From an uncultured Bacteroidales bacterium (lineage in GTDB: Bacteria > Bacteroidota > Bacteroidia > Bacteroidales > UBA932): a stretch of 44,731 nt of DNA. Location: NCBI GenBank assembly GCA_934725285.1, contig CAKVBK010000005.1, forward strand, positions 1-44,731. Direction: 5' to 3'. Shown here piece by piece: positions 1 through 8,168 of this stretch. The first letter of the stretch is position 1. Each line of letters opens with the position of its first letter. A model generated the notes under the pieces. That model saw only the letters and a program-made list of their open reading frames with translations. It ran no database searches and was not told the origin of the DNA. The position numbers were made by a program, and so were the translations under genes.

Positions 1-177
1 ATCAGCAAGGACACCCTTGAGGTCTGCCCTAAGTGCGGAAGCCACAATCTGGACTACCTGACCCGTGTGATCGGTTACCTCAAGCGTGTGTCATCGTTCA
101 GCGAGATGCGTCAGATCGAGGCCCAGCATCGTTTCTACAATCACGATGGTGTCACGGAGGAGGCGTCGAAAGCATGA
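1..177 (+). CDS. nrdD: Anaerobic ribonucleoside-triphosphate reductase, C-terminal fragment
   Basis: Only the last 58 codons are in the window; the gene begins upstream. The class III reductase makes deoxyribonucleotides from ribonucleoside triphosphates without oxygen, using a glycyl radical. The fragment shows the zinc-site half motif CPKC (fragment residues 9-12) and the glycyl-radical signature RVIGYL, in which the Gly encoded at bases 73-75 is the expected radical residue. This is followed by the family's usual C-terminal tail (FSEMRQIEAQHRFY). The stop codon overlaps the start of nrdG by 4 bases (ATGA), the normal arrangement for this pair and a sign of translational coupling. Identification is very secure; only the 5' part is unseen. 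Confidence 0.95.
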   Translation: MSKDTLEVCPKCGSHNLDYLTRVIGYLKRVSSFSEMRQIEAQHRFYNHDGVTEEASKA

Positions 178-671
178 TTAAATATGTCCCTGAGATGACC
201 TCCGTGGTCATCGAGGAGATTCCCGACAGAGTTACCTTGGCGGTTGACATAAGCAACTGCCAAGGTAATTGCGTAGGGTGTCATTCTCCGTTTCTGAAGA
301 CCGATGTCGGTGTGGAACTGACTGAAGAGGTTATTGACTCTCTGGTGGCTGACAATTTCGGGGTGGACTGTTTCCTGTTCCTTGGCGAGGGAAATGATCC
401 GGAAGCTCTGTTGAGATTGGCCGCCCATGTCCGTACGACTGGGCTCGCCGTGGCTTTGTATTCCGGGCGTGTTTCTGTTGAGGACAGGATATTCGCCGGT
501 TTTGATTATGTGAAAGTCGGCCCGTACATCGAATCCTTCGGCCCTCTGAACTCCAAAACAACCAATCAACGTCTCTACAAGGTTTCCCATCGCGCATCTG
601 GCTATTCCTTGACCGACATCACATCCCGCTTCTGGCATAGAGGGATTGATCCTAATACGAGTTTGGATTAA
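174..671 (+). CDS. nrdG: Anaerobic ribonucleotide reductase activating protein (radical SAM)
   Basis: The 165-residue protein installs the glycyl radical on NrdD using S-adenosylmethionine and a [4Fe-4S] cluster. The cluster ligands are visible as C29-x3-C33-x2-C36 in the segment NCQGNCVGCHS, the spacing typical of radical SAM activases. The preceding sequence (residues 11-28) matches the usual NrdG start, and the length fits the family. I chose the ATG at 174 because it overlaps the nrdD stop by 4 bases; a longer reading frame open from base 33 would lie inside nrdD and adds no NrdG-like sequence. The gene is followed by a long hairpin at 699-760 and no further gene for 274 bases, so it probably ends the nrdDG transcript. 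Confidence 0.95.
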   Translation: MIKYVPEMTSVVIEEIPDRVTLAVDISNCQGNCVGCHSPFLKTDVGVELTEEVIDSLVADNFGVDCFLFLGEGNDPEALLRLAAHVRTTGLAVALYSGRVSVEDRIFAGFDYVKVGPYIESFGPLNSKTTNQRLYKVSHRASGYSLTDITSRFWHRGIDPNTSLD

Positions 672-698
672 GAAGCTGTTTTTACTTTAATTGTATCA

Positions 699-760
699 GA
701 AGTGGAAAGTCATTTCCAAATTTTGCACGTTACCAAAATTTGGAAATGACTTCCCACTTC
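699..760. repeat. Long near-perfect hairpin downstream of nrdG
   Basis: Two 27-base arms (699-725 and 734-760) are reverse complements with a single mismatch, which can form a G-T pair, around an 8-base loop. The stem is AT-rich and lacks a T-run on the plus strand, so it is not a classical intrinsic terminator, although it may end nrdDG transcription or block 3' decay. It is preceded at 672-683 by AGAAGCTGTTTT, a 12-mer that also precedes the big hairpin at the other end of the window. The rest of the 672-945 gap holds only a possible promoter for the next gene. Confidence 0.75.
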
Positions 761-862
761 AGGATTATTATGGTTGAATCAGAAGTCGCTTTGACAGACT
801 CGGTGACTAAACGATTTAAATTGCCACTGAAAAAATATTCTTGAAAATTTTGTAAATATTCG

Positions 863-893
863 TTCGTATTCCAGAAAATTATTTCTATCTTTC
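863..893 (+). promoter_or_regulatory. Weak candidate promoter for the lipoprotein/protease locus
   Basis: TTCG (863-866) and TATCTTTC (886-893) are separated by 19 bases. Each differs by one base from the Bacteroidota housekeeping consensus TTTG - 19 - TAnnTTTG. It would give a leader of roughly 45-50 bases before the ATG at 946. Because neither box is perfect the call is tentative; no better match was found in the gap. Confidence 0.3.
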
Positions 894-945
894 GGTTTGA
901 TTTTTTTTGGGAAATGGTTTGTATAATGTCGCTGTTTAGTTAGTT

Positions 946-2700
946 ATGTATAAAAATTCATTTGAAAGAATCTTGTGTTCCGCTATGTCGGCCGCAGCGG
1001 CCGGGTTGTTCTCTTTGGCGGTGGTGTCTTGCAATGGCAACAACGGGAATGACGAACCGGAACCAGTTAGAGAAAACGTTCAGTTCACGCAAGAGACTGT
1101 TTCCATTCCGGTTGAGGGTGAAGGAACTGTCTCTCTGAAGGTGACTCCGATTGAGAAATTGTCGGAAGTTGAGGTCAAGGTGGCAGACGAAGATGTCGTT
1201 GAAGTCTCCCAAAATGCCGATGATCAGGGCTACGTCTTCACGATGAAGGCAAAGTCTCTCGGCTCGACAACAATCGTGGCCGTCCTTGGCTCCAGCATCG
1301 CTAAGTGCGCCGTCACCGTTGATCCTATCGCTGTCACGGGAATATCCTTGAACACGAACTCAATGCAGTTGTTCGTGGGGGAGACGGGCACTTTGAGCGC
1401 CAAGATCACTCCGGACAACGCCACCAGCCCGAGCATATCCTGGGATTCCAGTGACAAGGAAGTGGCGACTGTCGAGAACGGAGTCGTGACCGCTGTCGCG
1501 GCCGGAAAAGCCACCATCACGGCGGCTTCATCATCTTTCACCGCGGAGTGCGTGGTTGAGGTCAAGACGATTGAGGCTGAGTCGCTGACGTTGGATGTGA
1601 CATCAAAGCGGCTCACAGAGGATGAGTCTTTCATAGTAAACGCCACAATACTTCCGGAAGGAACTACTTACAAGAATGTCGAGTGGACGGTAGATAATGC
1701 TGATGTGCTTAGAGTCGAACCTTTTGACGCCCTTGAGAGTGATAACGTTGTTTCTGCGACCGTTACAGCCCTTAAGGCAGGCAATGCTGTGGTCACTGCC
1801 ACTATTAATAATGTAAAGGCTGTATGTTCCGTTTCTGTCAAGGCCAAGGAACCGCCTGTGGCTCCGGCCAAGATTGGAGACTATTTCTATTCAGACGGTA
1901 CTTGGAGTGATGGTGGATTGATCTCCATCAATGATGATGGAACCAAACCAGTCTGGGCGGAGAACAAACCTGTACCGATCGAAGGAAAGACTGTGATAGG
2001 AATCGTGTTCCAGACCGATCCAAACAGATTCTCGACAGTCGAGCAACAGCAGGGCTACACTCACGGATTGGTATTCTGTCTGAAGTCCGCACACGGATCG
2101 GACAGTATGTTCACAAGGTACACCCTTGAGGATGACTTCTCGTGTGTCGGAAAAGGAACGTTGGGCTCAACTTGGTATAACAACCTCAGTGGTCAGGCTG
2201 AGAATGCTAAGGTTCTTGCCACATATCCGGGTTCGGCTATTAAAAAGTGTCCTGCCTTTGATTGGGTTCATACGGATTTTGTGCCTGCGGCTCCGCTGAA
2301 CACTTCCGGTTGGTTCATCCCGAGCATAGGCCAGTTATGGGATTTCATGGCTAATCTTGGTGGAGAGGAAATCGCATTGCATTTGAAGAGCCTTAGGGAT
2401 TACGGCTACGATGTCACCTACGGCATGGCGACCAAACTTTCTTATGATCCGATCGCGAAGCTTAATTCAAACTGGGCTTTGGTTCCGGCTGGCCAGAAGG
2501 ATGACCTGATCCCTTCGAGTGACAGACAGGAAGGCAGCTCTCCAAGGTATAACATCTGTGAGTTGATGTCATCATCACTTTACAGCGCCGGTGAGGATTG
2601 CCAGTGCTGCATATTCTGGCTTGGTGACAACGGTGAGTTTGACACATTTATGGCTTATGGCAATGACCTTATTGTCTGCCACCCGATCCTTGCCTTTTAA
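946..2700 (+). CDS. Surface lipoprotein with Big2-type immunoglobulin-like domains
   Basis: This 584-residue protein has an N-terminal signal ending in a lipobox (LAVVSC, Cys near residue 29), so it is expected to be a lipid-anchored envelope protein. After an Asn/Asp/Glu-rich linker there is one beta-sandwich-like segment (about 45-128) and then two clear Big2-type repeats (about 130-207 and 210-298). These are recognisable by the pattern VTGISL..NSMQL..GETGTLSA..P and by A-G-(K/N)-A-x-(I/V)-T-A near their ends. The C-terminal 280 residues begin with IGDYFYSDGTWSDGG and resemble the C-terminal module of many Bacteroidales surface lipoproteins of unknown function. No catalytic motif is apparent. 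It opens a ten-gene plus-strand run that includes a protease and a SusC/SusD pair; a role in adhesion or substrate capture is an inference. Confidence 0.8.
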   Translation: MYKNSFERILCSAMSAAAAGLFSLAVVSCNGNNGNDEPEPVRENVQFTQETVSIPVEGEGTVSLKVTPIEKLSEVEVKVADEDVVEVSQNADDQGYVFTMKAKSLGSTTIVAVLGSSIAKCAVTVDPIAVTGISLNTNSMQLFVGETGTLSAKITPDNATSPSISWDSSDKEVATVENGVVTAVAAGKATITAASSSFTAECVVEVKTIEAESLTLDVTSKRLTEDESFIVNATILPEGTTYKNVEWTVDNADVLRVEPFDALESDNVVSATVTALKAGNAVVTATINNVKAVCSVSVKAKEPPVAPAKIGDYFYSDGTWSDGGLISINDDGTKPVWAENKPVPIEGKTVIGIVFQTDPNRFSTVEQQQGYTHGLVFCLKSAHGSDSMFTRYTLEDDFSCVGKGTLGSTWYNNLSGQAENAKVLATYPGSAIKKCPAFDWVHTDFVPAAPLNTSGWFIPSIGQLWDFMANLGGEEIALHLKSLRDYGYDVTYGMATKLSYDPIAKLNSNWALVPAGQKDDLIPSSDRQEGSSPRYNICELMSSSLYSAGEDCQCCIFWLGDNGEFDTFMAYGNDLIVCHPILAF

Positions 2701-2735
2701 TTAAACGACTACATTAGTATAATTTCGGTATAATT

Positions 2736-3617
2736 ATGAAAAAAGTATTATTGACATTGCTCGCCGCAGCATCGCTCTGCGCCTGCACAGGTGACCTTAA
2801 GGACAGGGTTGACTCTCTGGAGACCAGGGTCACCGCCCTTGAGGACAAGGTGAATGAGAATGTAAGTGCCATTACGAAGCTCGCCGAAGCCGCCGAAAAG
2901 GCCGTTACAATCGAGTCTGTGACTTTCAACGAGGATAAAACAAGTTACACAATCAAATTCAGCGACGGCACAACCTCCGAACTGACAAATGGAAAAGATG
3001 CTGAGGCACCGGTCGTTGGTGTCAAGGAGTCTGAAGGAGTGCTTTACTGGACTGTCAATGGCGAGTTCATGACCAATGACGGAGCCAAGGTTCCAGTTAC
3101 CGGTAAGGACGGAGTTGACGGAAAGACCCCTCAGTTCAAGATCGAGGACGGGAAATGGTATGTTTCTTTCGACGGCAAGACTTGGGAGGCTGTTGCCGTG
3201 ACCGGCACGGTGGAACCTAAGCTTGAGATGAAAGAGACCGACACCGAGTACATATTCACCCTCGGCGAGACCGTCATCAAGATTGCCAAGGAAAAGGCTT
3301 TCGCCATCAAGGTTGAAAGCGATGCCGTGAGCATCGAACCAGGCAAGACTGCGACATTCAAATACACTGTCACCGGAGCCGACGAGACCACTCACGTTGT
3401 GGCCGAATCGTCCACCTTTGAGGTAAAGATTGATGAGGCCAACTCAACAATAACCGTGACCGCACCTAAGGAGATGGTTTCCGGCTATGTCATCGTCAAG
3501 GCTGTCCGTAACAGTGATGGGAAATATTCCGCTCAGTACATAAGCATAAAGAAGGATTCTTACGGAACTTTCGGCGGAATAATCATCAGTGATGAGAATG
3601 AATATCTTAACTGGTAA
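2736..3617 (+). CDS. DUF4988-type lipoprotein with N-terminal coiled coil
   Basis: The 293-residue protein starts with a short signal and lipobox (ASLCAC, Cys about 17). Residues 20-50 form a heptad-rich coiled coil (LKDRVDSLETRVTALEDKV). It then shows the repetitive pattern of the DUF4988 / PL29-lyase N-terminal family: SDGTTSELTNGKD, VNGEFMTNDGAKVPVTGKDG, and KTPQFKIEDGKWYVSFDG. Residues 190-275 look like an Ig-type beta-sandwich. No lyase catalytic domain follows, so this is only the stalk-like accessory module. It lies 35 bases after the Big2 lipoprotein and 13 bases before the next gene, consistent with one operon. The job is unknown; a trimeric or coiled-coil spacer holding surface proteins is a guess. 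Confidence 0.8.
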   Translation: MKKVLLTLLAAASLCACTGDLKDRVDSLETRVTALEDKVNENVSAITKLAEAAEKAVTIESVTFNEDKTSYTIKFSDGTTSELTNGKDAEAPVVGVKESEGVLYWTVNGEFMTNDGAKVPVTGKDGVDGKTPQFKIEDGKWYVSFDGKTWEAVAVTGTVEPKLEMKETDTEYIFTLGETVIKIAKEKAFAIKVESDAVSIEPGKTATFKYTVTGADETTHVVAESSTFEVKIDEANSTITVTAPKEMVSGYVIVKAVRNSDGKYSAQYISIKKDSYGTFGGIIISDENEYLNW

Positions 3618-3630
3618 AAAACGAACTGAT

Positions 3631-5931
3631 ATGAAAAAGTCATTATACATCGCGGCCGCTCTCATTGCAGTTGCCGGCTGCTCCAAGTCAGAACTCGCTC
3701 CGGAAACCGCCGGAACCCATGACATCAATGTCTCTGTCGCCGTCAGCACAGGAGCGGACACCAAGGCCGTTTACGATGGGGACAGCCACATCAAATTCGA
3801 GAAAGGAGACTATTTCTATGCCGCTGTGGCAAAGAAAGATGCACCGACAAAAGGCATCAAGGTTGCAAAGAATAAAGGCGGTCTCGCTGGAGTATATTAT
3901 TCTATATTCAAAATCAATGATTTCGAGGCAGAGGTTCCTGTATTCAACGGAGAACTTTGGAGCATAGTTGACGCTGATTTTGCTGATGAATATAATTTCT
4001 ACGGTGTTTTTCCTGCCGCTGCCGTAAATACGGCTTACTCTGAGGATGACCTCACGTCTTGGACTGTCAAGATTCCGGAGGAGCAGACCGCGACCCAGAC
4101 TTCTTGGTACAACCGTGCGGACGTTATGCTTGTGAAGCCGGCCACGATCTCAACTTCAAACAAGACCCACAATGATGAATATGGAGAGTATTCCACAGTC
4201 AATAGTGAGGCGGTGAAATTCGCCCATCTGTTCGGTTTCGGAAAGATCACTTTTGCCGGTGTGCCTGAGGTTTATGCCAATCAGGTAGTCAAGAGTGTCA
4301 AGATCGAGGCAGTCGGCGAGAACAAGGCTCTTGCCGGACGTTACGAGGTTGACATCACAAAGGACATCGAGGACGTTGTGGCCAAGCCGGCGTCAACCAT
4401 CGCCTATATCAATCTTCCTGGTGACGGAAAGACAACCGTGGCGGATTATGCCGCATGGTTTGTTGCCAACACCGGAACTTTCGATGTCAGAATCTCTGTG
4501 TTCACAAACAAGGCTGACCTTGTCTTCGAGCGTCAGGGACTTGTCATCAACCGCGGTGTCATTGCTTCTCCTACAGTCAACTTCAAGGAGGCAGATGTCG
4601 TGACATCGCACGATGTGGCTCTTGCCGATGGCGAAAATTGGAAGAATACCCTGACCAGTTCTAAAATCATCAATAACTATTATCCAGAGAGGGCTTGGGG
4701 TGACGGCGACAAGAAAATGACTTTCTCTATCGCTTACCCTGGCTCTGGAAACAACAATTACGGCTATAATATTCCTACGAAGGATGGTTATGCCCAGCGA
4801 CTTGCCTATCAGAACATTCAAGGTGGAAAGGTGGTTCTGTCTTCTGCCGCGGATTTCAGTGGAATGAAGGAAATAATGATCAATCTTGGTATCTACACCA
4901 ATGATGTCACGGCTGATTTCACCCTTAGTGTCGTCAAGAATGGCAAACAGTATGATCTTGGCAAGGTTAACGTAACAGGAAGCAACAAGAGCGCAGAGGG
5001 CAAGAACTACTATTTCAAGACCACGGCAGAATGCGAGTCCGGGCAGTTTGTCCTTACGGTTGACAATTTCTCGGAAACAAACTGCGCCCCTTATGTCGGC
5101 ACAATCAGCATCAATCCGGCTCCTGGAATCGTGCTTGACAACAGCAAGATCAAGGTGACCAAGGATGCCCATTCCGAGACTGTGGATTGTGGTGTCTATG
5201 CGGCTACGGGTGAGCCTACTGTGACTGTAGCCGATGACGCGAAGGAGTGGCTTTCCGCTTCTTGGGCATCCAACAAACTTACCGTGACCGTTGCAGAGAA
5301 TACCGGAAAGAAGAGAATCGGAAAAATCACCATCAAAGCAAAGGGCTTGTCCGAGACCACAGAGACAGTCACGGTAGAGCAGGCCAGCGCGACCGCTGTT
5401 AACTACAAACTTTCAGTGACCGCGGCGGATATGTACAAGGTTCTCAAGGCCGAGGCTGACAGATTGACCAATGATGGACAGGAGGTTGACCCGTCGACCG
5501 GTTATCCTGTGACCGCAAAGTTCACGGCTGTCGGTGTGGATGATCCATCCAAGACAACTGAGGTCGCGATTTATGGCGAAAAACTTTACATCGCTTCTGC
5601 CACTGAGTCTATGTTCAAGTCCAAAGGTTCAATCAAGTGTACTTCCGCCATCGGAACAATCACAAAGATTGTTGTAACGGCAGATAGTAAGATGAAAGCT
5701 AGTGCATACGATAATTTTGTCCTTAAATTATCCGCTGACGGGGAGTCGTGGTCTAAGGTGAATGAGGATGCTTTGTCATATACTGGTGGTACTGGTAGCG
5801 ATCCTTATGTCAGTACGGCGGTGATAGAGGATGATTCGATAAAATGGTTTGACATTGTCGCTATCGGCGGCAACTGGAGTGCTTCGGAACTTCCTGTTTA
5901 CGGCTTTGAAGTAACATTTACAACAGACTGA
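3631..5931 (+). CDS. Large fimbrillin-like/BACON lipoprotein
   Basis: I place the start at the ATG at 3631 (766 residues, MKKSLYIAAALIAVAGC) because it gives a textbook lipoprotein signal; an upstream in-frame start at 3589 would lie inside the preceding gene. The N-terminal half (about 25-330) resembles fimbrillin-type lipoproteins: a TKA motif after a short beta strand, FYAAVAK, FYGVFPA, and a KFAHLFGFGKITF segment typical of that fold. The middle (about 330-500) looks like a beta-sandwich with a carbohydrate-binding flavour. Residues 505-590 match a BACON-like domain ending in TVTVEQAS, and the last 170 residues form a further beta domain. The stop codon overlaps the next start (TGATG at 5929-5933). 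It is probably a surface adhesin or binding protein of this locus; no enzyme motif is seen. Confidence 0.75.
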   Translation: MKKSLYIAAALIAVAGCSKSELAPETAGTHDINVSVAVSTGADTKAVYDGDSHIKFEKGDYFYAAVAKKDAPTKGIKVAKNKGGLAGVYYSIFKINDFEAEVPVFNGELWSIVDADFADEYNFYGVFPAAAVNTAYSEDDLTSWTVKIPEEQTATQTSWYNRADVMLVKPATISTSNKTHNDEYGEYSTVNSEAVKFAHLFGFGKITFAGVPEVYANQVVKSVKIEAVGENKALAGRYEVDITKDIEDVVAKPASTIAYINLPGDGKTTVADYAAWFVANTGTFDVRISVFTNKADLVFERQGLVINRGVIASPTVNFKEADVVTSHDVALADGENWKNTLTSSKIINNYYPERAWGDGDKKMTFSIAYPGSGNNNYGYNIPTKDGYAQRLAYQNIQGGKVVLSSAADFSGMKEIMINLGIYTNDVTADFTLSVVKNGKQYDLGKVNVTGSNKSAEGKNYYFKTTAECESGQFVLTVDNFSETNCAPYVGTISINPAPGIVLDNSKIKVTKDAHSETVDCGVYAATGEPTVTVADDAKEWLSASWASNKLTVTVAENTGKKRIGKITIKAKGLSETTETVTVEQASATAVNYKLSVTAADMYKVLKAEADRLTNDGQEVDPSTGYPVTAKFTAVGVDDPSKTTEVAIYGEKLYIASATESMFKSKGSIKCTSAIGTITKIVVTADSKMKASAYDNFVLKLSADGESWSKVNEDALSYTGGTGSDPYVSTAVIEDDSIKWFDIVAIGGNWSASELPVYGFEVTFTTD

Positions 5932-7049
5932 TGAGTAGATTAAATAATCTGTTCAAGATGATTGTGGCTATGGTTCTGACCATAGTCACAATTTCTTGTG
6001 AGAAAGATAACGGGGAGCCTAAGATTGACTCCACGATCAACATCACCGGAAAGAAGCTGCTTACCGTCGCGGCTGCGGCATCTGAGTTCACGGTGGAATA
6101 TTCAGTGACAGGGGATGACGCCGCCCAGGCCGTGACCGCTGCCGCAGATCAAGATTGGATAGTGCTGGACAACACTGTGTCCGGGACCGTCGGGGTGTCT
6201 GTAGCCGCAAATCTTTCGGCTGAAGACAGAACCGCTGTGATCACCTTGAGCCTTAAAGGGGCGGAGGACGCTTATGTGACCGTGCTCCAATCTTCCGATC
6301 CAGACTACCGGATCGACACCAAGATGAAGTTCGACCTGAATGTCACGGATGTCGAGGCTACCAGCGCTTTGGTCTCTGTCGCTCCGACAAATTCTGATTC
6401 ATACTACTGCTACGGCGTTGTCACGGCTGACCAATACGCCAAGTTCAACGGTGACGGAAAGGCTTTTGTCGCAGACTATGCCAAGCAGCTGATTGAATAT
6501 GTCCGTAAAAGAGCAGAGGCGAACGGGCAGGAGTTCTCTCTCAAGGATTATCTTACGAAAGGCTATGAATCACGTACTTACAATGGCTTCTCGCCTTTGT
6601 CGAACTACTATTTGTTCGCGTTTGATATGACGTTGGGCGGAGAGTACAGCGGCAATCTGGCCGTGAAGAAGTTCACGACCACGAAGTACCCGGACTCAGC
6701 GCCTGATTTCACAATCACAGTAGATGCGGACGCGAATGTCAAGGTGGTGCCGTCAGACGCCTCTGTCACTTACGTTCTGACTGTAGACCGTGATGATGTC
6801 TGGAGCAGCAGCACCACTCCGAAAGCCTGCGCAGAGGAATTCATCAAATGGGTTGAGGAAAGCAGTGACTACTCAATCCGGTCGTTCATGCATCAGGGTG
6901 AGTATTCCGAATGCTATTATAATCCTAAGGCTCAGATGGGTAATCTCACCACCGGTGACTATGTGGCCTACGCCTTCGGCTATAACGGATCGAAGATCAC
7001 CACCGGGGTCTCCTATCTGAAATTCCATTTTGACGAACCGGAAAATTAA
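5931..7049 (+). CDS. BACON-domain lipoprotein, first paralogue
   Basis: The 372-residue protein has a signal peptide and lipobox ending TISC, followed by EKDN, which resembles the acidic/lysine lipoprotein export signal of Bacteroidota surface lipoproteins. Residues 35-122 form a BACON-like beta-sandwich (AVTAAADQDWIVLD ... VTVLQSS). The rest is an alpha/beta module that begins LNVTDVEATSALVSVAP, includes YYCYGVVTADQY and ends near YVAYAFGYNGSKITTGVSYL. The same two-part architecture recurs in the next gene and, in part, in the protein at 10064, so the three are paralogous. The start overlaps the previous stop by one base, implying translational coupling. BACON domains are associated with mucin or glycoprotein attachment in Bacteroidetes; the ligand here is unknown. 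Confidence 0.75.
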   Translation: MSRLNNLFKMIVAMVLTIVTISCEKDNGEPKIDSTINITGKKLLTVAAAASEFTVEYSVTGDDAAQAVTAAADQDWIVLDNTVSGTVGVSVAANLSAEDRTAVITLSLKGAEDAYVTVLQSSDPDYRIDTKMKFDLNVTDVEATSALVSVAPTNSDSYYCYGVVTADQYAKFNGDGKAFVADYAKQLIEYVRKRAEANGQEFSLKDYLTKGYESRTYNGFSPLSNYYLFAFDMTLGGEYSGNLAVKKFTTTKYPDSAPDFTITVDADANVKVVPSDASVTYVLTVDRDDVWSSSTTPKACAEEFIKWVEESSDYSIRSFMHQGEYSECYYNPKAQMGNLTTGDYVAYAFGYNGSKITTGVSYLKFHFDEPEN

Positions 7050-7055
7050 ACTTTA

Positions 7056-8165
7056 ATGAAGATTTCATCATTATTCAGACTTATCGCTTCATCCATAGTC
7101 TCAGCCGCTTGTCTTGTCTCTTGTGGAGGCAGCGGCTCGGGAGGCGATGAGGAACCAACCTCGACTTTTGACGTGAAAAACCGTCTCGTAAGTGTCACCT
7201 CCGAGGGTGGCAAGGTTTCAGTGGACTATGGCATCAAGGGGGCCAAGGAGGGCAACACCGCCGAGGTCTCGACTGATGCCGGGTGGATTCATCTTGGCAA
7301 GGTCTATAGCACGACCTTCAGTTTCGATGTCGACAAGAACGACAGCGGCGCGGACAGGACAGGCGAGATCAAGATGACCTGCAAAGGTGTCCAGCCTCTG
7401 ACTCTGGTCGTAAGCCAGGGCAAGGAAGGGTCTTCCTCTCAGGCTTACAATAAGTTCAAGATTGAGGTCAGCGAGATAACGACTTCTTCCGCAAGGGTTG
7501 TCATCACTCCTGTGAACGCTGCTGAGACCTATCTTTATTCGATTGTAAGCAAAGCCGACTACGACAAGTGCTCCGATGATGTGGACTACATCAAGAAACG
7601 CATAGACCAGATCAAGGAAATGAGCGCTATGTCCGGTGCGAAACCTGCGGCGTTCCTCAATTCCGGGAACTTTGACACAAGCAAGCAGACCTCGTCCAAC
7701 AAGCAGACTGTTTACGACAACACTGTCTTCTATGCTGTGGCGTTTGACCTTGCGTTCGACGATAAAGGGACTCCTTCCTATAGCGGAAAACTTGACAAGG
7801 TTGAGTTCCGCACAAAAAAGGCGACCCCTGTGAATATGACCTTTACTCTGAATATGTCAGGCACTCATCTGAATGTCACACCCTCATCGTCCGGTGATAC
7901 ATGGATCTGTGATGTTCTTACAAAAGAAAGTTGGGATGAACTCCCTACGCCTGAGGATGTGGCGCATACTTACATTAATATGGCATACCAATACAGTGCC
8001 TTGACTGGAGGCCTTACCGTCTACAAAGGCAATCAGAGCATAGATTTCAAAGACGCTCTTGAAGTGAAGGGCAAGGAATATGTCGCCTATGCCGTCGGCT
8101 ACCGCCAGTCGGACGCGGACGGCGGTCTGACAACAGAAGTGAAGTACATAACTTTCAAGTATTAG
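7056..8165 (+). CDS. BACON-domain lipoprotein, second paralogue
   Basis: The 369-residue protein starts 6 bases after the previous stop. It has a lipobox (CLVSC) followed by a Gly/Ser-rich linker, a BACON-like domain (about 40-130, with AEVSTDAGWIHLG and PLTLVVSQG), and the same downstream module as its upstream neighbour. Corresponding segments are FKIEVSEITTSSARVVITPV, YLYSIVSKADY and YVAYAVGYRQSDADGGLTTE. The two genes look like an old tandem duplication: the architecture is conserved but the sequence has diverged throughout. It sits immediately upstream of the S8 protease gene (3 bases), which suggests that it works with the protease, perhaps presenting substrate. That functional link is inferred from position only. 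Confidence 0.75.
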   Translation: MKISSLFRLIASSIVSAACLVSCGGSGSGGDEEPTSTFDVKNRLVSVTSEGGKVSVDYGIKGAKEGNTAEVSTDAGWIHLGKVYSTTFSFDVDKNDSGADRTGEIKMTCKGVQPLTLVVSQGKEGSSSQAYNKFKIEVSEITTSSARVVITPVNAAETYLYSIVSKADYDKCSDDVDYIKKRIDQIKEMSAMSGAKPAAFLNSGNFDTSKQTSSNKQTVYDNTVFYAVAFDLAFDDKGTPSYSGKLDKVEFRTKKATPVNMTFTLNMSGTHLNVTPSSSGDTWICDVLTKESWDELPTPEDVAHTYINMAYQYSALTGGLTVYKGNQSIDFKDALEVKGKEYVAYAVGYRQSDADGGLTTEVKYITFKY

Positions 8166-8168
8166 TTT

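Noticed and set aside
3589..3630. Upstream start for the fimbrillin-like lipoprotein inside the DUF4988 gene
   Set aside because: The ATG at 3631 gives a standard lipoprotein signal; the longer form buries it.
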